27,416 nt of DNA from Flavobacteriales bacterium UBA952 (GTDB taxonomy: Bacteria; Bacteroidota; Bacteroidia; Flavobacteriales_D; Crocinitomicaceae), in the NCBI GenBank assembly GCA_002293185.1, contig DBCS01000001.1, positions 1 to 27,416 of the forward strand. Direction: 5' to 3'. Of this stretch, positions 13,918 through 20,998 are shown piece after piece. The notes under the pieces were generated by a model. It saw only the letters and a list, made by a program, of their open reading frames with translations. It did not search any database and was not told where the DNA came from. Numbering within the stretch: position 1 is the first letter of the stretch; every line of letters starts with the position of its first letter. Position numbers and translations under genes: made by a program.

Positions 13918-15984
13918 TTATCGGACAGAAGGCCCTGCGCCAAATTCTTTTTCTGATGCCAGGAAGCTGAGCTTACCATCTTCGTTTTCAGCCATTAAGA
14001 TCATGCCCTGAGATTCAATGCCACGAATTTTTCTTGGTTCTAAATTTAATAGTACCAAGACAGTCTTACCAATGATGTCTTCAGGGGCGTAATGTTCTGC
14101 TATTCCGGAGACAATTGTGCGGTGGTCTAGGCCGGTGTCTACGGTGAGTTGCAAAAGTTTATCTGCTTTTTCAACCTTTTGAGCAGCAAGAATGGTACCC
14201 ATCCGGAGGTCCATTTTAGTGAAGTCATCAAATGCAATAGCGTCTTTCATGGGTGGGAATTTAGAGGTTGGAGCTGCTGTGGCTTTAAGTTTAGCAACTT
14301 CAGTTTCAACAAGGGCATCTTCGATTTTAGCAAAGAGGATCGAAACTTCACCAATGTGATGACCAGCCGCTAAAAGGTCCGTACGACCAAGGTCCGTGTA
14401 TTGAGACCACGAGCTATTGAGCATAAGAGCAAGTTTATCAGCGGTAGCAGGTAAAAAGAGCTGACATGCAATTTGTAGGTTAGCCGTAAGTTGCAAAGCT
14501 AAATGCATGATAGTTTCTACGCGTGCAGGGTCTGTTTTAATCAATTTCCAGGGCTCGTTATCTGCCAAGTATTTGTTGCCAATACGTGCAAGCTGCATCA
14601 TTTCCGTTTGGGCCTCGCGCAGCTTATAGGCATAGGCTAATTTGGATAGCCGCTTGGGTATTTCTTGAATTTGTGCAATGATTTCAAGATCTTCTGAATG
14701 ATAGGTGCCCGCTGCAGGTACAGTACCTTGGTAATATTTATTCGTGAGAACTAAAGTGCGGTTCACAAAATTGCCCATGATATCGGCGAGTTCGGAGTTG
14801 ACGCGCGTTTGAAATTCTTTCCAAGTGAATTCGGAGTCTTTGGTCTCGGGGGCAATAGAGGTGAGCACGTATTTGAGCTCATCGGTTTTGTCGGGGTATG
14901 CCACGATATACTCGTGTAGCCACACAGCCCAATTTCGAGAGGTAGAAAATTTATCACCTTCGAGGTTAAGAAATTCGTAGGCCGGTACGTTGTCTGGTAA
15001 AATGAAATCACCGTGGTTTTTTAATAGAATAGGGAAGATAATGGCATGAAATACGATGTTGTCCTTGCCAATAAAATGCACCAATTTTCGGTCTTTGGCT
15101 TTTGATTTGAGCCAATATTGTTCCCAATCTTTGCCGTTGTCGAGGGCCCATTGTTTAGTGGCAGAAATGTAGCCAATAGGCGCATCTAGCCAAACATATA
15201 GTACTTTGCCGTCAGCACCAGGTAGCGGTACTTTAACACCCCAATCTAAATCTCGGGTCATGGCGCGTGGCCTGAGCCCGCCATTGATCCAAGACATACA
15301 TTGGCCAATGACTTGGTTGCGCCATTCTTTTGGGTTGTGTTGAATTTTGCCATCTAAAATACCTTCTTGGATCCATTCTTTGAGCCAAGATTCGTGTTGG
15401 TCCATGGGCAAGTACCAATGAGAAGTGCTTTTTAAGATGGGTTTACTTCCGCTGAGCGTGGAGATTGGGTTCACTAAATCAGTTGGACTTAAATCGCTGC
15501 CACATTTTTCGCATTGGTCACCGTAGGCGCCAGCACTTTGGCATTTTGGACAAGTTCCTGTAATGTAGCGATCTGCTAAAAATTGTTGGTACTGCTCATC
15601 AAAATATTGTTCGGAAACCTCTTCTGTAAACTGCCCTTGGTCGTAAAGTTTTTTGAAAAAGTCAGCAGATGTTTGGTGGTGAAGTTCGCTAGATGTACGG
15701 TGAAAAATATCAAAATTAATGTTGAAGTCTTGAAAAGCAGTTCTGATGATGCCGTCGTATTTATCTACGATATCCTTCGGACTGTGCCCCTCTTTTTTGG
15801 CGCGTAAGGTAATGGCCGCACCGTGTTCGTCTGAGCCACAAATAAAAGCGACGTCGTGGCCGTTCATCCGCAAAAAACGCACAAAGATATCTGCAGGTAA
15901 ATAGACGCCAGCCACATGGCCTAAATGAAGAGGCCCATTGGCATAGGGAAGAGCTGCGGTTACAGTATAAGATGCTTTTGACAT
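13918..15984 (-). CDS. metG: Methionyl-tRNA synthetase with C-terminal tRNA-binding domain
   Basis: This 688-residue cytoplasmic enzyme charges tRNA-Met with methionine. Class I signature HLGH is at residues 20-23, and the KMSKS counterpart is KFSTSR at 345-350, a known variant. A zinc-binding CPKC ... CEKC knuckle (C145, C148, C158, C161) marks the MetG1 type. The anticodon-binding helical domain is followed by an EMAP/Trbp111-like OB-fold (about residues 585-688, with FTKMDLRMGTILAAQKVEKA and RKIRGIESQGMILMA), which improves tRNA binding. The open frame extends to 16038, but ATG at 15984 gives the normal N-terminus and lies four bases after an exact -7 box; the extension would run through the upstream terminator. 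Confidence 0.97.
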   Translation of the reverse strand: MSKASYTVTAALPYANGPLHLGHVAGVYLPADIFVRFLRMNGHDVAFICGSDEHGAAITLRAKKEGHSPKDIVDKYDGIIRTAFQDFNINFDIFHRTSSELHHQTSADFFKKLYDQGQFTEEVSEQYFDEQYQQFLADRYITGTCPKCQSAGAYGDQCEKCGSDLSPTDLVNPISTLSGSKPILKSTSHWYLPMDQHESWLKEWIQEGILDGKIQHNPKEWRNQVIGQCMSWINGGLRPRAMTRDLDWGVKVPLPGADGKVLYVWLDAPIGYISATKQWALDNGKDWEQYWLKSKAKDRKLVHFIGKDNIVFHAIIFPILLKNHGDFILPDNVPAYEFLNLEGDKFSTSRNWAVWLHEYIVAYPDKTDELKYVLTSIAPETKDSEFTWKEFQTRVNSELADIMGNFVNRTLVLTNKYYQGTVPAAGTYHSEDLEIIAQIQEIPKRLSKLAYAYKLREAQTEMMQLARIGNKYLADNEPWKLIKTDPARVETIMHLALQLTANLQIACQLFLPATADKLALMLNSSWSQYTDLGRTDLLAAGHHIGEVSILFAKIEDALVETEVAKLKATAAPTSKFPPMKDAIAFDDFTKMDLRMGTILAAQKVEKADKLLQLTVDTGLDHRTIVSGIAEHYAPEDIIGKTVLVLLNLEPRKIRGIESQGMILMAENEDGKLSFLASEKEFGAGPSVR

Positions 15985-15988
15985 GCCA

Positions 15989-15996
15989 CAAAGATA
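15989..15996 (-). promoter_or_regulatory. -7 promoter box (TATCTTTG) of metG
   Basis: Exact TAnnTTTG match on the minus strand, four bases before the metG ATG; it predicts a leaderless or nearly leaderless mRNA. No -33 box is clear, because a terminator hairpin occupies the upstream bases. Confidence 0.6.
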
Positions 15997-16000
15997 GCAA

Positions 16001-16029
16001 ATAAAAAAGGGACGGTTGCCCGTCCCTTT
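16001..16029 (-). terminator. Intrinsic terminator of the PA-domain protein gene
   Basis: On the minus strand, AAAGGGACGG, loop GCAA, CCGTCCCTTTTTTAT: a 10-bp stem with a GNRA-type loop and a T-tract, 22 bases after the stop. It insulates metG from upstream transcription. Confidence 0.88.
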
Positions 16030-16050
16030 ACTGTTCAAATGGAGTTGAAC

Positions 16051-17802
16051 TTATTTTTTTACAACATTGAATTGAGCGGTTTTACCGTTTTCAAGTGTAA
16101 CGTTGAAGATGTAAAGACCTGACTGCAATGTGTTGATGTTAACATTGTCTTGACCTGCTGCTAGATTTAGGGTTGTAGTCATAGCAACTTTTCCTGCAAC
16201 GTCTGTGATTGTTAATTGAGCAGTACCTTCGCCTTCAATAGCTACTGTTACTAAGTCATTTGCTGGGTTCGGGAATGCTTTTCCTGCAACGGTGTTCAAT
16301 TCGGCAATACTTGCTTCATTGTCAGAAATTGCAACAGCCATAGAGCTTGGTATATCAGCACCAAAACCACCAGGATAATAGGTACCGTCACTTTCGTTTG
16401 GTGTCATTGGTTGAAGGTAATATGCTTCGTTCCAAGTTAGGTTTGTGCTGTTTTCATGACCTAGGTATAGGTTGAGGTTTACAGTCTGAACACAAGCTAA
16501 GTAGCGTTGGTTGTTTTCAAGGGCAGCTGGAGTAGTAAATGCACCATAAACTGTTTGGCCTTGAAGGTCGTCTGGGTAGTAGTAGAAGCCGCTCGCAACC
16601 TCAGTTAAGGTAGTGAATGCAAGGTTGGCATCGTTGAGGTCAGCAAATACGTCTTCCCATTTGTAGAGGTATAATGCCATTTCTTCTCCAGTAAGTGCTA
16701 CGCCAGAAGCAGCAGCTGTTGTAGCAGAGAACCAAAGGCCGTTGGCTTGAATGCGGCTGGCATTGGCGTTGTCTATTACTTGGCAAGTAGAGAAAGTTTG
16801 GTTGTTGTTAGACGGACGGTAGTAGTTGCCACCGCTAGGTGTACCTGTAGTTGCATCTGCCTGCGCAAAGCCGTACAAAGAGTCAGTTACCGTAAATGTA
16901 GTGGTTAGGGTATTATCGGCATCGTAGTCGTCTGCTGCTGAAAGTCCAAGGGTATATGTTAATGTGTATGTTCCTTCTGGGTAAGAGGCCAAAGAAAAAT
17001 TAGGTAGGTTATTTGCTTGTGTTGGGTCAACGTCAATTGAATCGCCAGGAGCTAAAGAAATACCTGCAGCCTGATTGTTGTAAACGGTAGCACCAGATGG
17101 GTTTGTAATGGTAGCTGTAAGGGTCATGTTGGTTTGCGCTTGGTTGCCATAGTTGTAAACACGAGCACCTAAGTCAAAGTTGTATTCCGTTCCGTTTTGA
17201 GCTAATTGCGATGGAATCATTGCTTGGCGTGGTAATAATGTCGCACCCGAAGAAATACCACCGTCGTTCGGAAATAAACCAGTTTTGTTACCTAAAAGCA
17301 TAACAACAGGTCCATTTGCCATTGCAGCGATGAGTGAGAGACCATCATTGATGTCTACCATTACAACAGGAATTGTAACATTAGCTCCAGAAGCACCCGC
17401 TCCCATTGCAATGACTTCGCCTGGGTTCCGGTTGATTACAATAACACCTACAGCTCCAGCATTTTGAGCATTGAGTGCTTTCATGCCGAATTCACAGGTA
17501 TTACGGAAAACAACGGCAATTTTACCTGTAAGGTTATTGATAAGTGGGTTACAGCCTTCAGCTGAAACAGGATTACCCTGTGCGTTCGTTCCGGTAGAAC
17601 CGTCATCTACGACCATTAGGGTATCTTGAACATAAGTTCCAGGGATGTTAAAGTCAGGTGTACCCCAACCCCCAGCAGGATCTGCCCATGTGTGGGCGTA
17701 GTTGGCAACGATGCTCTGAGGAGAAATCCCGGCAACGATTACCTGAGCGTATGTTGCGGCACAAAGCGCAACGGCACTGATTGTAAGTAAAAGTTTTTTC
17801 AT
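16051..17802 (-). CDS. Secreted PA-domain protein with T9SS type A sorting domain
   Basis: A 583-residue protein with signal peptide MKKLLLTISAVALCAATYAQ, then a protease-associated (PA) domain at about residues 55-170 (LTGKIAVVFRNTCEFGMKA, NAGAVGVIVINRNPGEV, VTIPVVMVDINDG). A beta-rich middle section follows (ATITNPSGATVYNNQA, with LAPGDSIDV) resembling CARDB/Ig-like modules, and then a domain of unknown type. The last 75 residues (AFPNPANDLVTVAIEG ... LQSGLYIFNVTLENGK ... FNVVKK) are a clear T9SS type A sorting domain, so it is exported to the surface or medium. No peptidase catalytic domain is visible, although PA domains usually accompany proteases. It is flanked by its own terminator, with a near-consensus box TAACTTTA (17832-17825) upstream. 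Confidence 0.9.
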   Translation of the reverse strand: MKKLLLTISAVALCAATYAQVIVAGISPQSIVANYAHTWADPAGGWGTPDFNIPGTYVQDTLMVVDDGSTGTNAQGNPVSAEGCNPLINNLTGKIAVVFRNTCEFGMKALNAQNAGAVGVIVINRNPGEVIAMGAGASGANVTIPVVMVDINDGLSLIAAMANGPVVMLLGNKTGLFPNDGGISSGATLLPRQAMIPSQLAQNGTEYNFDLGARVYNYGNQAQTNMTLTATITNPSGATVYNNQAAGISLAPGDSIDVDPTQANNLPNFSLASYPEGTYTLTYTLGLSAADDYDADNTLTTTFTVTDSLYGFAQADATTGTPSGGNYYRPSNNNQTFSTCQVIDNANASRIQANGLWFSATTAAASGVALTGEEMALYLYKWEDVFADLNDANLAFTTLTEVASGFYYYPDDLQGQTVYGAFTTPAALENNQRYLACVQTVNLNLYLGHENSTNLTWNEAYYLQPMTPNESDGTYYPGGFGADIPSSMAVAISDNEASIAELNTVAGKAFPNPANDLVTVAIEGEGTAQLTITDVAGKVAMTTTLNLAAGQDNVNINTLQSGLYIFNVTLENGKTAQFNVVKK

Positions 17803-17873
17803 GGTTGATTTTTTAGATTTGCTCTAAAGTTAAGAAATTTTAAATTTTATGCAAATACGAATGAATATTTATC

Positions 17874-17901
17874 AAAAAAGGGCGCCTAAGCACCCTTTTT
17901 T
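17874..17901 (-). terminator. Intrinsic terminator of the phosphate transporter operon
   Basis: On the minus strand, AAAAAAGGGTGC, loop TTAG, GCGCCCTTTTTT: a 12-bp stem with one T-G pair, ending in six T, 20 bases after the transporter stop. Confidence 0.88.
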
Positions 17902-17920
17902 ATCGAAGATTAACGAAGTA

Positions 17921-19504
17921 TTATTTAAACCAGATAATCAAATAGTAGAATATAGCTGCCAGTAAACCGCTCACTGGAATGGTGAGAATCCAGGCCCAAA
18001 GAAGGTTAATGGTAACCCCCCAGCGCACCGCGCTGAGTCTTTTTGTGGCGCCAACGCCAATGATAGAACCCGTAATGGTGTGGGTTGTCGAAACCGGGAT
18101 TCCAAACTGAGATACCGTAAACAGAGTCAATGCCCCTGCGGTTTCGGCGCAAACACCTTCCAGAGGTGTCACCTTGGTAATCTTAGTTCCCATTGTCTTG
18201 ACAATCTTCCAGCCACCCATTAAGGTCCCGATGCCAATCATGAGGTAGCATCCGAAAGCTACCCAGAAAGGCATGGTATCAGAATGCACCTTTGTTTTGA
18301 TTTTATGACCTTCTCGTAATTCTCCAGTACTGCCATCGATATACTCGCTAAAAACACTTGCATATTTATAGGTTGTATCAATTGTTTTATCCACAAAGAT
18401 GGTGTCGTTGGTTTTAGCATCACAAAGCGCATCGCCGAAAGTAAAAATTTCGATTTTGTGCATTTCTTTGTCAATAGCCTTGAATGAAGGCGCGCCTTGA
18501 ACACGAGTAATTGCTTTACCTTCTTCTGTATAGAGCGCAGTTCCTGAAGCTGCAGCAATTACAGATTTATGGTCAATGTAATAAATTCCACCCCCTACTT
18601 CTGCAACTTCAGGTTTAAACTTGTGTTTTTTACCACTTTCATCATTAAACTCAATTTGCATGAGTTCGGTAATTCGTAAGTTTTTAGGTATGGGTTTGTC
18701 AAGTTTTCCTTCGCGACCTAAATTTCCATAAACTAAAAGCGCTGCGCAAATAATTCCCATTACCTTTTGAGAATCAGCACCTCCATGGCCAAGGGAGAAG
18801 GCAGCTGAAGATAAAAGCTGAAGTTTCTTGTGCATGTTTGCTTCTTTAACCGCAGAAGGTTTTTTGGATCCGTAGGCAATTTCGAACCAGATATACACTA
18901 AGACGAAAACACTGATCATACCTATGATGATGTACATCATGATCGGCTTCATGTCGAGAAAGTCAATCATATATTGCATAAAGAAAATAGTCAGGCTTGA
19001 CAGTAGGAGAATCACAAAAATTTTATTCCAGAAGGAGCGTGAAATGGTTACCACGGCAATGAGATAAGCTATAAAACCACCAATGAAAGGTGCCAGAAAA
19101 ATAAATAAAACGACTTTAATGATTTCTCCGATTGCAATCACGTCTATTCCTGCATGCGCTACTGCAGCACCGGCAAAGCCTCCAATTAAGGTATGCGATG
19201 AAGAAGAAGGAATCCCTAGCCACCAAGTGAGTAGGTTCCAAAATGTAGCAGCCAACAGACCTGCGAGAATAACCCAAAGATCAATAGCATTGTTATCTAC
19301 AGTTTTGGCGACGGTGTTACCGACACTCATGTCGAAAACCCAAAAGGCAATTATGTTAAACATGGCTGCCCAAAGTACCGCCTGAAAAGGTGTTAGCACT
19401 TTGGTAGAGACTACAGTTGCAATTGAGTTGGCCGCGTCGTGGAAACCGTTGACGAGGTCGAAAAGTAGTGCAATACCAATAACGATAAGTAATAAAGTAA
19501 ACAT
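17921..19504 (-). CDS. PiT-family inorganic phosphate transporter
   Basis: A 527-residue inner-membrane symporter (Pi with H+ or Na+). Both PiT repeats are recognisable: N-terminal NGFHDAANSIATVVSTK (from residue 19) and C-terminal GIPVSTTHTITGSIIGVG. Related sequence IPSSSSHTLIGGFAGAA is near residue 100. About ten hydrophobic segments are present. Between residues about 266 and 410 there is a hydrophilic, beta-rich insertion (IEFNDESGKKHKFKPEVAE, GGGIYYIDHKSVIAAASG) that classical E. coli PitA lacks. It follows the DUF47 gene by 25 bases on the same strand and shares its terminator, so they form a two-gene operon. The PhoU-like partner probably regulates its activity, as in other PiT-DUF47 pairs. 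Confidence 0.93.
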   Translation of the reverse strand: MFTLLLIVIGIALLFDLVNGFHDAANSIATVVSTKVLTPFQAVLWAAMFNIIAFWVFDMSVGNTVAKTVDNNAIDLWVILAGLLAATFWNLLTWWLGIPSSSSHTLIGGFAGAAVAHAGIDVIAIGEIIKVVLFIFLAPFIGGFIAYLIAVVTISRSFWNKIFVILLLSSLTIFFMQYMIDFLDMKPIMMYIIIGMISVFVLVYIWFEIAYGSKKPSAVKEANMHKKLQLLSSAAFSLGHGGADSQKVMGIICAALLVYGNLGREGKLDKPIPKNLRITELMQIEFNDESGKKHKFKPEVAEVGGGIYYIDHKSVIAAASGTALYTEEGKAITRVQGAPSFKAIDKEMHKIEIFTFGDALCDAKTNDTIFVDKTIDTTYKYASVFSEYIDGSTGELREGHKIKTKVHSDTMPFWVAFGCYLMIGIGTLMGGWKIVKTMGTKITKVTPLEGVCAETAGALTLFTVSQFGIPVSTTHTITGSIIGVGATKRLSAVRWGVTINLLWAWILTIPVSGLLAAIFYYLIIWFK

Positions 19505-19529
19505 CTGTTTGTCTTTAAGTAAATATCAA

Positions 19530-20174
19530 TTAGGCGTATTTCACAACGATTGACTCAATTACATTACCGGCGTCTTCGCATTTGTCGGTTGCGGTTTCCA
19601 TGACCATATACAACTCTCTTCTTTTGATGAGTTCTTTGGCATCTACGTCAGAGTTGAATAATTGCTCAATGCTCATGTCAAAGATGTCGTCGGCATTGTT
19701 TTCGATGCTATTGATTTTGATGACACACTCAATGATTTTTTGGGTGTTTTTGAGGTTGCGCAGTTCCATAACGGCTTCCTTTACAGCAATGACGGCATCG
19801 TGTATGGCCGCTGCCGTTTTTTGAATGCCTTGATCCGAGATAGGGTCAATTTTGTAGAAGTTGATTTTCTTTCCCGAAGCATAAATGTAATCTGCGATGT
19901 CATCCAAAGCAGAAGCCAAAGCGTGGATGTCTTCGCGGTCAAAGGGCGTAATGAAGTTTTTACCGAGCTCGATAAATATTTCGTGAGTGATGTTATCGTT
20001 TTGGTGTTCGATGTCTCGCATTTCACCAATGAGAACTGCGCGTTTGTTGAAGTCTGATTCATGAACGACGAGTAGGAGCTTTTTGGCTATGAGTTCTAGG
20101 TTATCACTCGCTTTTTCAAAAAGTGAATAAAAAACTTTGTCTTTTGGTAAAAAGTAGCTAAGTATACCTGCCAT
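19530..20174 (-). CDS. DUF47 / PhoU-like phosphate transport regulator
   Basis: A 214-residue, all-helical cytoplasmic protein of the DUF47 (TIGR00153) family, distantly related to PhoU. Typical blocks are visible: YSLFEKASDNLELIAKKL near the N-terminus, EMRDIEHQNDNITHEIFIEL, and FDREDIHALASALDDIADYI around residues 78-97, whose acidic residues are the metal-binding type in PhoU-like folds. It is the first gene of the operon with the PiT transporter. An exact promoter lies upstream with a 19-base leader. Confidence 0.93.
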   Translation of the reverse strand: MAGILSYFLPKDKVFYSLFEKASDNLELIAKKLLLVVHESDFNKRAVLIGEMRDIEHQNDNITHEIFIELGKNFITPFDREDIHALASALDDIADYIYASGKKINFYKIDPISDQGIQKTAAAIHDAVIAVKEAVMELRNLKNTQKIIECVIKINSIENNADDIFDMSIEQLFNSDVDAKELIKRRELYMVMETATDKCEDAGNVIESIVVKYA

Positions 20175-20193
20175 TGTTTGTAAATTTTAAGAA

Positions 20194-20224
20194 CAAATGT
20201 AGTTGCTTGTCAGAGGAATCTCAA
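20194..20224 (-). promoter_or_regulatory. Promoter of the DUF47-PiT operon (TTG-20-TACATTTG)
   Basis: On the minus strand TTG (20224-20222), a 20-base spacer and TACATTTG (20201-20194). The start codon follows 19 bases after the box. No PHO-box-like repeat was noticed. Confidence 0.65.
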
Positions 20225-20257
20225 TAAAGAAAGTGTTTATTAACGTAAACATAATAC

Positions 20258-20286
20258 AAAAGGGCCACCCACAAGGCAGCCCTTTT
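20258..20286 (-). terminator. Intrinsic terminator of the superoxide dismutase gene
   Basis: AAAAGGGC and GCCCTTTT (20258-20265 and 20279-20286) form an 8-bp stem with a 13-base loop, about 20 bases after the stop on the minus strand. The T-tract (TTTTGTATT) is imperfect. Confidence 0.7.
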
Positions 20287-20306
20287 AATTGATTTATGCT
20301 CTCTTG

Positions 20307-20906
20307 TTAAATAGCGGCAGCGTATTTGCGTGCCACAACTTCCCAGTTGATGACGTTAAAGAAAGCATTTATGTAGTCTGGACGACGATTTTGGTAGTTA
20401 AGGTAGTAGGCGTGCTCCCATACATCTAGGCATAAAATTGGCGTACCGTTGCAGCCTTCGCCCATGAGTGGGTTGTCTTGGTTGGCAGTAGAGCAAATTT
20501 CAAGTGCTCCGTTTGTGACACACAACCAGGCCCATCCCGAACCAAAACGTGTAGTTGCCGCTTTTGCAAATTCGTCTTTGAACGCTTCAAAAGAGCCAAA
20601 CGCACTTTCGATAGCCACTGCAAGTTCTCCACTTGGGTTGCCGCCTCCATTTGCCGACATGATTTCCCAAAAGAGGTTGTGATTCCAGAAACCACCCCCG
20701 TTGTTGCGAACAGCTGGTTTGTCTTTGCATACTTTTAAAATATCTTCTATGGACATGTTTTCCATGTCGGTACCTGCAATTGCATTATTGAGGTTGGTGG
20801 TGTATGCTTGGTGGTGCTTGCTATGGTGGATTTCCATTGTGCGTGCATCGATATGCGGTTCTAGTGCTGTGTAAGCATAGGGTAAATTTGGAAGTTCAAA
20901 AGCCAT
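20307..20906 (-). CDS. Superoxide dismutase (Fe/Mn family, probably Mn-type)
   Basis: A 199-residue enzyme that converts superoxide to peroxide and O2. All four metal ligands are visible: H27 (in MEIHHSKHH), H76 (GGGFWNHNLFW), D161 and H165 (DVWEHAYY). Q143 in ANQDNPL is placed as in Mn-type enzymes, where this glutamine comes from the C-terminal half; metal preference in Bacteroidota enzymes can be relaxed, so Fe or cambialistic use is possible. It has no signal peptide, so is cytoplasmic. It is monocistronic with its own terminator. A -7 box TAATTTTG lies 41 bases upstream of the ATG. Confidence 0.95.
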   Translation of the reverse strand: MAFELPNLPYAYTALEPHIDARTMEIHHSKHHQAYTTNLNNAIAGTDMENMSIEDILKVCKDKPAVRNNGGGFWNHNLFWEIMSANGGGNPSGELAVAIESAFGSFEAFKDEFAKAATTRFGSGWAWLCVTNGALEICSTANQDNPLMGEGCNGTPILCLDVWEHAYYLNYQNRRPDYINAFFNVINWEVVARKYAAAI

Positions 20907-20947
20907 TTTAATCTTATTTTAGGGTGAATATTGATAGATTCATAGCA

Positions 20948-20955
20948 CAAAATTA
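20948..20955 (-). promoter_or_regulatory. -7 promoter box (TAATTTTG) of the superoxide dismutase gene
   Basis: Exact TAnnTTTG match on the minus strand, leaving a leader of about 35 bases. It lies 31 bases from the divergent ygiQ-family box. No clear -33 element. Confidence 0.45.
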
Positions 20956-20986
20956 CAACAAAATTCAGGACGCATTGTTCTTGGTG

Positions 20987-20994
20987 TATCTTTG
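20987..20994 (+). promoter_or_regulatory. -7 promoter box (TATCTTTG) of the YgiQ-family gene
   Basis: Exact TAnnTTTG match four bases before ATG 20999. It supports that start over the longer open frame beginning at 20924, which would place the promoter inside the gene. Confidence 0.6.
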
Positions 20995-20998
20995 TAAC

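Noticed and set aside
15985..16038. Extended MetRS N-terminus (18 extra residues)
   Set aside because: It would be encoded by the upstream terminator and promoter box; the family N-terminus starts at 15984.
19662..20057. 131-codon plus-strand frame opposite the DUF47 gene
   Set aside because: It is a mirror of the conserved minus-strand gene and has no promoter or domain.
20924..20998. 25-residue N-terminal extension of the YgiQ-family protein
   Set aside because: It starts at GTG and includes the -7 box; the conserved N-terminus begins at ATG 20999.
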